Shown here in pieces: positions 16,305-24,907 of a stretch of DNA of 41,306 nucleotides. Where the stretch lies: assembly GCA_002084875.1 (NCBI GenBank), contig NBMH01000084.1:1-41306 (forward strand), written 5' to 3'. Made by a program: the position numbers and the translations under genes. This stretch comes from Anaerolineaceae bacterium 4572_78. GTDB lineage: Bacteria; Chloroflexota; Anaerolineae; 4572-78. The notes beneath the pieces are model-generated. The model was not told the DNA's origin and searched no databases. It saw only the letters and a list, made by a program, of their open reading frames with translations. Numbering within the stretch: position 1 is the first letter of the stretch; every line of letters starts with the position of its first letter.

Positions 16305-19300
16305 TTACAAAGGGAATAATGGTACAGTAAATTTTACCGTTGTTCCCTTGCCGATTTCACTTTCAACCCATATCTTTCCGCCATTTTGATTTACCATCTC
16401 ATGACACATAATTAACCCCAAACCCGTTCCAGATTCTTGGTCAGTTCCTGTGGTGGTATGATGAACATCAATGCGAAAAAGTTTATCAATATCTGCTTCA
16501 CTAATGCCAATGCCACTATCTTTGACATGGATTTCTATCAATGAATTAGAAGTCAGAATTTTGGAGTCAAGACTCTGAATCCTGGATCCTAGCTCATGAC
16601 TCTCTAATCCTACTTCCACACTCCCGCCACTCGGCGTAAATTTTAGGGCATTGCTTATCAGATTGCGGATGACGGCATCAAGCATGTTTCTATCGGCATG
16701 CACAAAAATGTCATCGGTCATGCTGTGCGACAATGTAATCCCTTTTGACTTGGCATTTTCTTCCAAAAGTGTGATATTGTTTTGTACGACATCATTCAAC
16801 TTAAACCGCTTAGGCTCGAAGGGCATACGTCCTCCTTGCATCCTAGCCCAATCCAGCAAATTAACCAGCAGATTATACACGCTTTGAGCCGAATGATGAA
16901 TGACCTCGCTCATTTGTTTGAGTTCGGTACGTTCGGCACTATCGGCAATCATCGGCAAAAGTTCTGCCATGCCAAGCAGGGGCAAAAATGGATTCTTCAG
17001 GTCATGAGCAACAATTGAGAAAAATCGGTCTTTGTCGGCGTTGATTTTCTTCAACTCTTCATTAACATTTTGGGTTAGAGAATATAAATGGGCATTTTTA
17101 ATCGCTTGTGCAGCTTGGTTAGCAAACATCTGCAAAACGCGAGCATCATCTTTTGTGTACGAATTTATATGATGACTATCGGTGGTCAGTACGCCGATAA
17201 CTTCATCAGCTACGATTAACGGAGCCCCCATCCAACTACGAATAGGTTCGTCCCCTTCCCACACTTGCCATCTGGTATCTTGAGTAACATCATCAATAAT
17301 AATTACCTGTTGTTGCATGTACACCCAAGCAACTCCCGTATTATGGTCGCTGATAGAAATGCATGTATCTACAAAATGCCTAATATTCTCTGAAGCAATT
17401 TTCAAAATAAGATTGTTATCTTCTTTGAGAAACAAACTACCACTATCGGAATCAAGTACATTTGATAATTGACCAATGATTTTATCTAAAACTACTTCTA
17501 CATCCAAACTCTTATTTAAGATTGTCGCTACATGCCGCAAACTATTGGCAATTTCACTGGCATGTTCTGCGGTTTCTTTAGCATTGTGTAATTCAATTGC
17601 CTGCACTTCAAGTTCGGCAGTTTGTTGTTCTAAAATTTCTGCTTGATATTCAAGTTCTTCTGTCCGTTGAGTTACCAATTGCTCGAGTTTACGATTTTGA
17701 GATTCGACAGCATGCACCCGCCAACGATAGCCACCAAATACCAATGTTAATACAAATGAGATAACCGAAATACGAAATAACATCATCTCCCACCATGGCG
17801 GCGTAATAATGATGTCAAGTGATGTTCCATTTTCATTCCATTTGTTATCATTATTGCTTGCTTTAACTCTAAATGTATATTCACCAGGGTCTAAATTGTT
17901 GTAAGATGCAAAACGTCTATCGGCGGTAGTGTATTGCCATTCCTTGTCGAATCCATCCATTTTGTACGCAAATTGGTTTTTATGCGGCTGATTGTAATTC
18001 AATGCGGTAAACTCAAAAGTAAAAGCGTTTTCTTGATGGGTCAAAGCAAACTTTGACGCTCCAGGCTCATTTGGAGGGTCAAGGCTTGCCTTGACTGTCA
18101 AAGCAAACTTTGACGCTCCATTTTTTAATTTGAAATTGGTTATATATACAGGAGGAATGTAAGAATTATCATGAATCATATCAGGTTGAAAAGCATTGAA
18201 ACCATTAAGCCCACCGAAAAATAACCAGTCATCTTGTCCTTGATAATAAGAGCCGTGTTGAAATTCATCGCTTTGCAAGCCATCATCTTTATTGTAATTC
18301 TTAAATGTACGAAAATCAAAACGAGACAACCCATGATTTGTACTCAACCACAAATTGCCATTCAAGTCTGATACAATACCATAAATAGCATCATTGGCAA
18401 GTCCATTGTTATCACGATATTCTTTAAATATTTCGGTGTATTGGTCAAATTTATTCAAACCACCACCTGTGCCAATCCACAAAATTTTCGATTTATCGTT
18501 ACCGTAAATCGAAAAGACTGTGTCGTTACTCAAATTATTTGTATCGTTCGTATCATGCCAATAGTGACGAACTTCATGCCAATAGTGACGAATTTCATCG
18601 GTTATGGGGTCAAGACGATTCAGTCCTTTATTTTGTGTACCAATCCAGACCATGCCATCAGAATTGACATAGAGTGTGTTAATCCAATCATCACTTAATT
18701 TGTTGACATCATTAGAATCCGTAGCGTAACTGGTGAATATTTCCGTTTTAATGTCAAATCTATTCAAAACACCTTCGCCACCTACCCATAAAATTCCGTC
18801 TCTCATCGCTAAACTGCTTATCTCGCCAATTCCCAATGATGTCGGGTCATCAGGGTCATGCAGGTAATGAGTAAACATTTCTGTTTTGATGTCAAAATAA
18901 TTTAAGCCACCATTACGCGTCCCAATCCATAAATTGCCATGCTCATCAGCCACAATCGAGCTGACAAAATCATCGCTTAAACTATTGGAATTATTGGAGT
19001 CATGGCGATAATGGCTAAATGTGCCTGTTTCTTGATGAAGACGATTTAAACCGCCGCCGAATGTACCTACCCACACCGTACCATCTTCGGTCTGATAAAT
19101 TGATTTCACATCGTTGTTGCTAAGACTATGGGGACTATCGTTTTTATGGCGATAGTGGACAAATTGCTCGCCGCTAATATCAAACGTATTTAATCCGCCA
19201 ATTGTGCCAATCCAATAAAGTGATGTCTTGACCCATTCCCCCGCTTCATTGAGGGCATAAGTGGGAGACATGGCATGTATCCCGTTATTGCTCAAACTGT

Positions 19301-20264
19301 GTTCGTCACTTGAATCATGATAATAGCGAGTAAATGCTTCCGTTTCAGAGTCAAAACGATTGAGTCCTTCATCGGTGCCAAACCAAAATATGCCAAATTG
19401 GTCTTTCATTATGACCCACACTTTATCATTGCTAAGGCTGTTAGGATTATCAGGGTCATGTTGATAATAACTAAATATTTCTGTTTTAGGCTCAAATACA
19501 TTGACTCCACCACCTGATGTTCCCAACCAAAAACGACCATCATCATCGGCATAAAACGACAAAATACCATCATTGCTTAAGCTGTTTGGATTGTTTGGGT
19601 CATGCAAATATTGTTTGAAGATACCTGTTTCGGGGTCAAAACGATTTAAGCCGTGCCATGTTCCTATCCAGAAAATATCGTTTTCATCTTGATAGATTGT
19701 CCAAACAATGTCATCGCTGATGCTTGTTTCATCGTTGAGGTCATGCTGATAGTGGTCGAATGTGCCAGTCTCGCGGTCAAAGCGATTTAAGCCCCCGCCG
19801 AACGTTCCCAACCAAAAAATACCATGTTTATCTTCATAAATCACTTGCACACTATCATTACTTAAACTATTCGAGTCATCTGGGTCGGGAAGATAATTTG
19901 TGAACTTTTCTGTTTTGCAATCGAAGTGGCTCAAGCCGCCACCGAAAACACCAAACCACAACTCACCTTGTGAATCCTCGAAAATGGTGGAGATAAAATT
20001 GGCACCTACGCTATGTGGGTCGGCGTGGTCATTACGGTAAGTGATAAAATCATAACCGTCAAAACGACTCAAGCCATTATCCGTCCCAAACCACATGAAC
20101 CCGCGACTATCTTGAAGCACCGCGTAAACTGTACTTTGTGATAAGTCCTGTTCAAGTGCAAGATGATGGAACTTAAATTCGAGAGATTGGGCATAACCCG
20201 TCGCCGTCATGCCAAACAGTAAACCAACTATAAATAGTATTAAAATGAAACGAATTAGCTTCAT
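16305..20264 (-). CDS. Beta-propeller sensor histidine kinase (reg_prop - Y_Y_Y - GAF - HisKA - HATPase)
   Basis: A signal peptide (first ~25 residues) leads to roughly 12-14 propeller repeats, each about 45 residues with FWIGT..GGLNRFD and H.P..SLSND motifs, enough for two seven-bladed propellers outside the cell. A Y_Y_Y domain follows (FAYKMDGFDKEWQY), then one membrane helix, a coiled coil, a GAF domain, the HisKA box FSIVAHDLKNPFL (His about 1087) and an HATPase with N, G1 and G2 boxes (NALKF, DSGIGISE, GTGLGL). No receiver or DNA-binding domain is fused, so its response regulator is elsewhere. Odd points: two palindromic repeats are inserted in frame in the Y_Y_Y region, and seven residues (EVRHYWH) are tandemly duplicated. 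The ligand may be a polysaccharide, as for related systems; not shown here. Confidence 0.9.
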   Translation of the reverse strand: MKLIRFILILFIVGLLFGMTATGYAQSLEFKFHHLALEQDLSQSTVYAVLQDSRGFMWFGTDNGLSRFDGYDFITYRNDHADPHSVGANFISTIFEDSQGELWFGVFGGGLSHFDCKTEKFTNYLPDPDDSNSLSNDSVQVIYEDKHGIFWLGTFGGGLNRFDRETGTFDHYQHDLNDETSISDDIVWTIYQDENDIFWIGTWHGLNRFDPETGIFKQYLHDPNNPNSLSNDGILSFYADDDGRFWLGTSGGGVNVFEPKTEIFSYYQHDPDNPNSLSNDKVWVIMKDQFGIFWFGTDEGLNRFDSETEAFTRYYHDSSDEHSLSNNGIHAMSPTYALNEAGEWVKTSLYWIGTIGGLNTFDISGEQFVHYRHKNDSPHSLSNNDVKSIYQTEDGTVWVGTFGGGLNRLHQETGTFSHYRHDSNNSNSLSDDFVSSIVADEHGNLWIGTRNGGLNYFDIKTEMFTHYLHDPDDPTSLGIGEISSLAMRDGILWVGGEGVLNRFDIKTEIFTSYATDSNDVNKLSDDWINTLYVNSDGMVWIGTQNKGLNRLDPITDEIRHYWHEVRHYWHDTNDTNNLSNDTVFSIYGNDKSKILWIGTGGGLNKFDQYTEIFKEYRDNNGLANDAIYGIVSDLNGNLWLSTNHGLSRFDFRTFKNYNKDDGLQSDEFQHGSYYQGQDDWLFFGGLNGFNAFQPDMIHDNSYIPPVYITNFKLKNGASKFALTVKASLDPPNEPGASKFALTHQENAFTFEFTALNYNQPHKNQFAYKMDGFDKEWQYTTADRRFASYNNLDPGEYTFRVKASNNDNKWNENGTSLDIIITPPWWEMMLFRISVISFVLTLVFGGYRWRVHAVESQNRKLEQLVTQRTEELEYQAEILEQQTAELEVQAIELHNAKETAEHASEIANSLRHVATILNKSLDVEVVLDKIIGQLSNVLDSDSGSLFLKEDNNLILKIASENIRHFVDTCISISDHNTGVAWVYMQQQVIIIDDVTQDTRWQVWEGDEPIRSWMGAPLIVADEVIGVLTTDSHHINSYTKDDARVLQMFANQAAQAIKNAHLYSLTQNVNEELKKINADKDRFFSIVAHDLKNPFLPLLGMAELLPMIADSAERTELKQMSEVIHHSAQSVYNLLVNLLDWARMQGGRMPFEPKRFKLNDVVQNNITLLEENAKSKGITLSHSMTDDIFVHADRNMLDAVIRNLISNALKFTPSGGSVEVGLESHELGSRIQSLDSKILTSNSLIEIHVKDSGIGISEADIDKLFRIDVHHTTTGTDQESGTGLGLIMCHEMVNQNGGKIWVESEIGKGTTVKFTVPLFPL
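18040..18120 (-). repeat. Double-hairpin repeat units inserted in frame in the kinase gene
   Basis: On the coding strand two GGAGCGTCAAAG-type units flank a TCAAGGC/GCCTTGA unit. They are translated as GASKFALTVKASLDPP and GASKFALT, between FKLKN and HQENAFTFEF of the Y_Y_Y domain. No stop codon or frame change results. Confidence 0.85.
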
Positions 20265-20323
20265 TACTTTTCCTTGTTATACTAAAAACGGGCACAAAGT
20301 AACATTTTCATGAAGATACCTTA

Positions 20324-20353
20324 CTGGAGCGTCAAAGCTTGCTTTGACAGTCA
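20324..20353. repeat. Half copy of the double-hairpin repeat (copy e)
   Basis: It carries GGAGCG and the first palindrome TCAAAGCTTGCTTTGA, then runs directly into a different hairpin at 20354 instead of the usual second arm. Confidence 0.75.
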
Positions 20354-20387
20354 AGACAAGAAAGGTTTTTGAAAACCTTTCTTGTCT
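20354..20387 (-). terminator. Perfect 16-bp hairpin overlapping the stop of the nuclease gene
   Basis: AGACAAGAAAGGTTTT pairs with AAAACCTTTCTTGTCT with a 2-nt loop. Its right arm reaches into the stop codon at 20386-20388. Likely terminator for the nuclease gene; related in sequence to the hairpin at 12309. Confidence 0.7.
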
Positions 20388-20982
20388 AACTATAATCCCG
20401 TAAAACCTTGTCTGACACAATGCCAAATATTTTTTCAGGGTCATTGATAGAATAGGATAATAAGTTTCGTGTAAACACATCTCCTGTTAATTTAGCAAAC
20501 TGCCACAATTCACCTGTTGTAACGACACCATAAATTACAACATCATCAGTAGCATTTAATTTTTGACAAGCTATCATTCCTGCTAAACATTGTCCCCAAC
20601 CCTCTTTAAACTTTTCTTGTTTTGCTTCGACAACAGCCAACAGTGGTTTTCCTATGAGGTCGTTTGTAACGCCTGTAACTTGTTGTGATATAAAATAATC
20701 GGGTTCACCTGTCAATTCATCGTTATAAGCTAAATATTGGTTGACCCATACTTTTAAGTTAGGATGATTCATCCATGCTTGACGTATAAATGGGGCGATG
20801 AAATATTCTCGGTAAAACATTTCATTTTCAATATCAGATTGCATTTTCAAAGAAAAATTTAGTTCATTGATGAACATATCGGGCAACCTCAACTCGATGC
20901 CAGAAATAAATTGTTCTTTTTGTATTGCCAATGGATATATTTGTAAAACTTGCCTGACGCTCTTAAAATCACTAAATTTCAT
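20386..20982 (-). CDS. PD-(D/E)XK nuclease-like protein
   Basis: The 198-aa protein shows a restriction-enzyme-like core: GEPDY (Asp about 95), LLAVVEAKQE (Glu 119, Lys 121), then a Gln-containing helix, GWGQCLAGMIACQ, as in the nuclease domain of type I restriction subunits and related small proteins. No helicase or methylase is nearby, so its role (defence, mobile element, or orphan) is open. The ATG at 20982 is preferred: GGAGGT lies just before it, whereas the longer frame from 21027 overlaps the small upstream ORF. It is likely translated from the promoter at 21231-21259. Confidence 0.75.
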   Translation of the reverse strand: MKFSDFKSVRQVLQIYPLAIQKEQFISGIELRLPDMFINELNFSLKMQSDIENEMFYREYFIAPFIRQAWMNHPNLKVWVNQYLAYNDELTGEPDYFISQQVTGVTNDLIGKPLLAVVEAKQEKFKEGWGQCLAGMIACQKLNATDDVVIYGVVTTGELWQFAKLTGDVFTRNLLSYSINDPEKIFGIVSDKVLRDYS

Positions 20983-21005
20983 GATAATACCTCCGTATTC
21001 GCAAT

Positions 21006-21155
21006 TTATGGAAACGCATTTTGCCAACTCGTTTCTTTTACGGTCATATTGAATATTTGTACCACTTTATGATGATGAGCTAATGTTATCATATGAGCCA
21101 TGTCATGTTTTACTTGTGTCATGTCTTGTTGTAGACGGTCAATGTTATATTTCAT
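21006..21155 (-). CDS. Small helical ORF upstream of the nuclease gene
   Basis: This 49-aa frame (MKYNIDRLQQDMTQVKHDMAHMITL...) has a heptad-like pattern suggesting a coiled coil. The same frame is open 17 codons further upstream (YSKIAERAEATSEQAK) but without a usual start codon. It stops 23 nt before the nuclease start, on the same strand, so the two are probably co-transcribed. It could be a partner of the nuclease, or the remaining tail of a longer lost protein. The weak ribosome-binding site keeps confidence low. Confidence 0.35.
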   Translation of the reverse strand: MKYNIDRLQQDMTQVKHDMAHMITLAHHHKVVQIFNMTVKETSWQNAFP

Positions 21156-21204
21156 TTTAGCCTGTTCGGAAGTAGCTTCAGCACGTTCAGCTATCTTAGA
21201 ATAT

Positions 21205-21259
21205 AGTTAGAAATTCAATTTCTAACTGATATTATACCATGCAATGAAAAATGTAACAA
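21205..21259 (-). promoter_or_regulatory. Extended -10 promoter overlapping a near-perfect palindrome (candidate operator)
   Basis: On the minus strand TTGTTA (21254-21259), a 17-nt spacer and TGG-TATAAT (21231-21236) form a good promoter. Directly downstream, at the expected transcription start, GTTAGAAATT and AATTTCTAAC form a palindrome around one base (11-bp arms at 21205-21227). A repressor bound there would block initiation; alternatively it is a 5' hairpin in the RNA. Confidence 0.6.
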
Positions 21260-21268
21260 CAAACGAGT

Positions 21269-22462
21269 TTATTCCCACCACACCAATTGCAAACGGCTAC
21301 GTGTTATTCCATCTAACGATGTATAAAGCAATGTTTGTCCTCGAAAGACCACTAAATCAGCATGTCCCAAGCCGATATTACCAGGCAGGTCAACTAAAAT
21401 AGGATTGCCTGAAAATGTTTCCCATTCGCCATCGATGGTACTATGCATGGTGCGGGCTAATCCCAAACCAAATTGGCTATCACCATTATCACCCGGTCCT
21501 GCTCCACGAATACCTTCATAAAGCATGTAGTAATGATTGTCGACTTTTTGTACTTCGGAGGAACTTAGCATGCGAAAACCGAAAAATTGGTTGGTATGTG
21601 AGCCTTTTTCATCTACGGGTCCGTAATTATCTGTTCCCGTAAAAAGAGGATTATAGTCACATGGAGTCATCAATTCTGTAGAATCAGCTATATCGCCTTT
21701 GTAACATCCCATTGAGCCAGGGTTTTGTCCCATGCCCATAAACACATACAACATATCATTTTCAATGTAGATACCAGGCGGCCCCCCAGCCAAACATTCA
21801 TAATCATAAGGCACAAAAGGATGATTGCCGATTTCTTCTTCGGGTTGACAATTGCGTAACCACTTTTTCCAGATACCTGTCCCAATTATTTCTTGACTAT
21901 TTGTCCATGTCAATCCATTTGCGGAACGACGTATCATAATTCTAGCCTGATATTCATAAACTAAGGTCAGTATGCCATCGTAGAAAAATACACGTGGATA
22001 TTGTTGTTGGTCAATATGGTCGTTTTTTGAATCGCATGGGCATGTCTGACACTGAAATAAACACACTGTGGGTTCGATGGGCTGAAAGTGGTAGCCATTG
22101 TCATAACTACTATAGAATACGGTACAGCCTGGAAATTCAACAGGCTGACCGCATTGGTCAATCGCTCCAACAGAACGGTCACTGGCATGCAAGTATGACC
22201 AAAAGGCTGTATCATGCATGACAATCGTATCCGACTCGCCCATGGGTAAACCTGTGTCTTGAACTTCGACGATAAATTTTGCCTGCCCATGCCAAAAATC
22301 GGCTAAGGTCGGATGCCCATTTTGACCAGGTTCAGATAGCATTATCAAGTTAGGAGATGGGTGCATGGATGATGGCGGAGTTGAAGTAGATTCTATATTT
22401 GTTGCTTGACATGCTATGAATAAAATAAGTAAGAAAGGGAAACAGATTATTATTCGTTTCAT
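21269..22462 (-). CDS. Predicted lipoprotein with a glycosidase-like propeller pattern
   Basis: The N-terminus MKRIIICFPFLLILFIAC is a lipoprotein signal with Cys18 as the lipidation site. The mature part (about 380 aa) has repeated segments such as SYDNGYHFQPIEP, PRVFFYDGILTLVYEYQ, and NHYYMLYEGIRG, which resemble the blades of five-bladed propeller glycosidases (GH32/43/68-like) or sialidase-type repeats. No catalytic residues can be assigned, so enzyme activity is a guess. Many Cys residues (FQCQTCPCDSKNDH) could bind metal or form disulfides. The ATG at 22462 is chosen because it starts the signal peptide exactly; a longer frame to 22501 is less likely. Confidence 0.6.
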   Translation of the reverse strand: MKRIIICFPFLLILFIACQATNIESTSTPPSSMHPSPNLIMLSEPGQNGHPTLADFWHGQAKFIVEVQDTGLPMGESDTIVMHDTAFWSYLHASDRSVGAIDQCGQPVEFPGCTVFYSSYDNGYHFQPIEPTVCLFQCQTCPCDSKNDHIDQQQYPRVFFYDGILTLVYEYQARIMIRRSANGLTWTNSQEIIGTGIWKKWLRNCQPEEEIGNHPFVPYDYECLAGGPPGIYIENDMLYVFMGMGQNPGSMGCYKGDIADSTELMTPCDYNPLFTGTDNYGPVDEKGSHTNQFFGFRMLSSSEVQKVDNHYYMLYEGIRGAGPGDNGDSQFGLGLARTMHSTIDGEWETFSGNPILVDLPGNIGLGHADLVVFRGQTLLYTSLDGITRSRLQLVWWE

Positions 22463-22527
22463 TTTTGATAGTTTTCGATGGTAGTAAAAATGATAAATCA
22501 AAACCCTGCAATCTCTACAGTCTTTTC

Positions 22528-22612
22528 TTATCGCGGCTGAATTACATCCACAAAAATGACTTCCACAGTTACGCTTGTTTTGGCATCTGTCTCAATCACC
22601 TCATGTTTTTGC
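22528..22612 (-). pseudogene. Off-frame C-terminal tail of the copy-2 ATPase
   Basis: The frame reads QKHEVIETDAKTSVTVEV then IFVDVIQPR and a stop. It matches the last 28 or so residues of the full-length copy at 2000-3610 almost residue for residue. It is joined out of frame to the ATPase part by a deletion. Confidence 0.85.
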
Positions 22613-23473
22613 CTTACTGACAATATTCAAGATGTTGGCATTGGGCAATGCTTGAACTGCCGTTTTGTACACCAAGTCAAAATCCTTCATAGCAATGGTC
22701 GGATTATGTTTGTTGTACGTTTCGGTCAACAATTCGCCGAACCAGCCCGTCAATCCTGGTTGCCCTTGTAAGACATGAAACAAGCGGTCAATCACACCTT
22801 GTTCAACAGTTTGTCCACTTTCCTGTTCATACCAGTGAAACATGGAGTCCACTTCCTCGTAGGTCAAATTTGGGATGTGCATGCTCTGTTGCACATTGAA
22901 AGGTGAACTACTAACATTATCCAGTCCCAAAACCGCTCTCACTCCGATTAAAGCAACTCCATGCAATAAATACGGTTTTTGCTCAGTCGGCAGAGGATAT
23001 TCATAACGGGTAACATGAATATTACGAAATATGCGTACAATCTCACCAATGATTTCAGGATGAAGGGAATCAAATTCATCCATCATTAATATCAACGGTT
23101 TGGATAAATGACCTTGCCCAAACAATTGCATAAACTCATCCAGGTTATTGATAGGCATGGGTTGAATGGATAGATGTGAAGAAATGTAATCAGCAATTTT
23201 TTGCAATACGATTTGGGCAGATGGTTGACTTTGTAAATGCTGTAAATTGATTTTTAGTACATCAAAGCGTTCATCATCCATCAGTTGCCACAAAACATTT
23301 GCCATAAGCCATGTCTTGCCTCGTTGATGTGGTGCCCAAACGGTGATGTAATGTCCACCCTCCTCATAAGGTTCACCCACCAATTGATTAATCCCAAATT
23401 CAATCAATTTGGTGCGGGGAACATAATAATGTTGGGTTTTACTTAACGGTCCGTAAGAAAAAAACTTTCGCAT
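22601..23473 (-). CDS. ATP-binding protein, copy 2, lacking its nuclease domain
   Basis: This is a paralogue of the 2000-3610 gene: the first 70 residues are almost identical (MRKFFSYGPLSKTQHYYVPR, Walker A-like APHQRGKTW) and the central block MHIPNLTYEEV to FDLVYKTA is nearly unchanged, while residues about 70-140 differ much more. Walker B is LILMMDEFDSLHP. The frame ends at NILNIVSKAKT. At this point the full-length copy continues for about 240 residues, including the PD-(D/E)XK-like core; here about 650 nt are missing and the last codons follow in another frame. The protein would be an ATPase without nuclease, if it is stable at all. Confidence 0.8.
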   Translation of the reverse strand: MRKFFSYGPLSKTQHYYVPRTKLIEFGINQLVGEPYEEGGHYITVWAPHQRGKTWLMANVLWQLMDDERFDVLKINLQHLQSQPSAQIVLQKIADYISSHLSIQPMPINNLDEFMQLFGQGHLSKPLILMMDEFDSLHPEIIGEIVRIFRNIHVTRYEYPLPTEQKPYLLHGVALIGVRAVLGLDNVSSSPFNVQQSMHIPNLTYEEVDSMFHWYEQESGQTVEQGVIDRLFHVLQGQPGLTGWFGELLTETYNKHNPTIAMKDFDLVYKTAVQALPNANILNIVSKAKT

Positions 23474-23532
23474 AACTAACTCCTTATCGTTTACCCCAAC
23501 CCCGAGTAGGGACGGGCCATACGCCCTTACTA

Positions 23533-23662
23533 TTAGGGCTGTTCAAAGCTTGCTTTGACATGAAAAAGCAAGCTTTTTCGCTCCATTGTGCGACCATGTG
23601 ATTGAAAATCATGTCGAAAAATCCCAAGCCATGTTTTTTGTTTTAGCATTAAACAGCCCTAA
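23533..23662. mobile_element. MITE-like element with 11-bp terminal inverted repeats
   Basis: TTAGGGCTGTT at 23533 and AACAGCCCTAA at 23652 are perfect inverted repeats 130 bp apart. Inside is the double-hairpin core (without its GGAGCG) and the right-hand module CCCAAGCCATGTT...TTTTAGCATTAAACAGCCC shared with 36616-36741. No transposase gene and no clear target duplication. A degenerate GTAGGG..CGGGCCATACGCCC palindrome abuts its left end. Confidence 0.75.
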
Positions 23663-23681
23663 TCCACGCACAAAGGTTCAG

Positions 23682-24434
23682 TCAGTTATACTGAATTTTC
23701 AATCCTGTCATGCGGTTTAAGAGAAACTCCATGACTAGGATAACAATCATGAATATCAGATTGACTATTACAATTATGGTCAAAATGATAGATGTGCCAT
23801 AGATAAAGTACGAAAATGATATATGGATGTATGCAGGAATAAAAGTAACTAAATCAAAAGCTATGATGCCTGTAGTAATCACTCCTGAAAATAGCAAAAC
23901 CGGTCCCAAATATTCTGTGTCGGAGGTGCTAGGTAGCATGGCATTTCCGATAACGAATAGCAGATAAAGCCATAGCCAAAATGTGGGCGTGGTGATATTT
24001 TCGAGCAGTATCTCAATGAATATAACCATATCACCATCGGCTATTGATTCAACAAAGATATTAACATTGAGCCAGACACTAATCATCCACACAGCGAAAC
24101 TACCAAAAATAAGTGGTGCTACACCAACTAAATTGCGTAACAGCGAGGAATCGGTAAAGACAGTTATGGAGCCAAGTGCAATATTTTCATCCGATAGTTT
24201 TTTTGGACCAAGATGAAATCCACCTATTTTTACGCCAAGCAAAAATGCCATTACCGCATGGCTCAATTCATGGATGATAATGCCTGGCAAAAAAATGAGG
24301 AAATGCAACCAAATTGAAGCCCATTCTTTTTTGAAAACCAATAAGCCAATCCCATGCACATGGGACATAATCCAATGATTGAGATATAGCATGAGGATGA
24401 AAATGGTTACGAACCAAATCAGGTTTACCATCAT
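23682..24434 (-). CDS. M50-type membrane metalloprotease-like protein
   Basis: This 250-aa membrane protein has the zinc motif HELSH at residues 55-59 within a hydrophobic helix, as in site-2-protease/M50 enzymes that cut within the membrane. It has five to six predicted helices. The second typical motif (Asp in an NxxPxxxxDG-like loop) is not evident; SDTEYLGP occupies that general region, so the protein may be a diverged member related to inactive or chaperone-like M50 proteins. No obvious substrate is encoded next to it. Confidence 0.7.
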   Translation of the reverse strand: MMVNLIWFVTIFILMLYLNHWIMSHVHGIGLLVFKKEWASIWLHFLIFLPGIIIHELSHAVMAFLLGVKIGGFHLGPKKLSDENIALGSITVFTDSSLLRNLVGVAPLIFGSFAVWMISVWLNVNIFVESIADGDMVIFIEILLENITTPTFWLWLYLLFVIGNAMLPSTSDTEYLGPVLLFSGVITTGIIAFDLVTFIPAYIHISFSYFIYGTSIILTIIVIVNLIFMIVILVMEFLLNRMTGLKIQYN

Positions 24435-24595
24435 GTTGTTTGTCTTATGGTTGCTATTGTGCTAATTCGACAATTTCGTCAATCATAATATCTTGAAACT
24501 AAATTAAACCCATTATACCACAAAACAACCCACTCCCAAAATCCAAACAAGGCAAACCAACCATGTAGTCAGTTTGCTTTTAATGCAGAAATGAT

Positions 24596-24623
24596 TTGCA
24601 CATTTTTGTGGTTGTGATATAAT
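24596..24623 (+). promoter_or_regulatory. Sigma-70-type promoter for the ATPase-regulator pair
   Basis: TTGCAC at 24596-24601, a 16-nt spacer, and TATAAT at 24618-24623 preceded by TGA (extended -10). In the leader, CCCTCCC (24701) pairs with GGGAGGG (24713). The remainder of the 317-nt gap 24435-24751 shows no gene. Confidence 0.65.
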
Positions 24624-24740
24624 GTGCAGTAATTATTCGCTCACTATTTTGTTAGTATAACCCAACCTCCAGCCACTTCTCATGCGAGATATCTTATTCC
24701 CCCTCCCCTTATGGGAGGGTTTAGTGGTTGGGTGAATTAT

Positions 24741-24771
24741 AGGATTAAACCATGAAAAAATTACTTCAAAT
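24741..24771 (+). repeat. 31-bp exact direct repeat, left copy
   Basis: The 31 bases AGGATTAAACC-ATG-AAAAAATTACTTCAAAT recur exactly at 28110-28140. They contain the ATG and first six codons (MKKLLQ) of the frame at 24752. Confidence 0.95.
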
Positions 24772-24907
24772 TGGAGACAAGTATCGTTGGAATTTAGATG
24801 GCATTGAATTTGTCATCAAAGAAAGCCAGCAGAAGCATAGCTTTTCTAGGTCGGCGAAAAGTCGGCAAAAGTCTGATATTAGAAAGATTATACAATATCT
24901 TGTATAG
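24752..24907 (+). pseudogene. Out-of-frame original N-terminus of the ATPase gene (likely)
   Basis: The frame MKKLLQIGDKYRWNLDGIEFVIKES reads well as a protein start and then degenerates. Dropping one base near 24823 would join it to SRSIAFLGRRKVGKS of the next frame. So the annotated start of the ATPase at 24798 may be an artefact of a one-base insertion. Confidence 0.5.
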
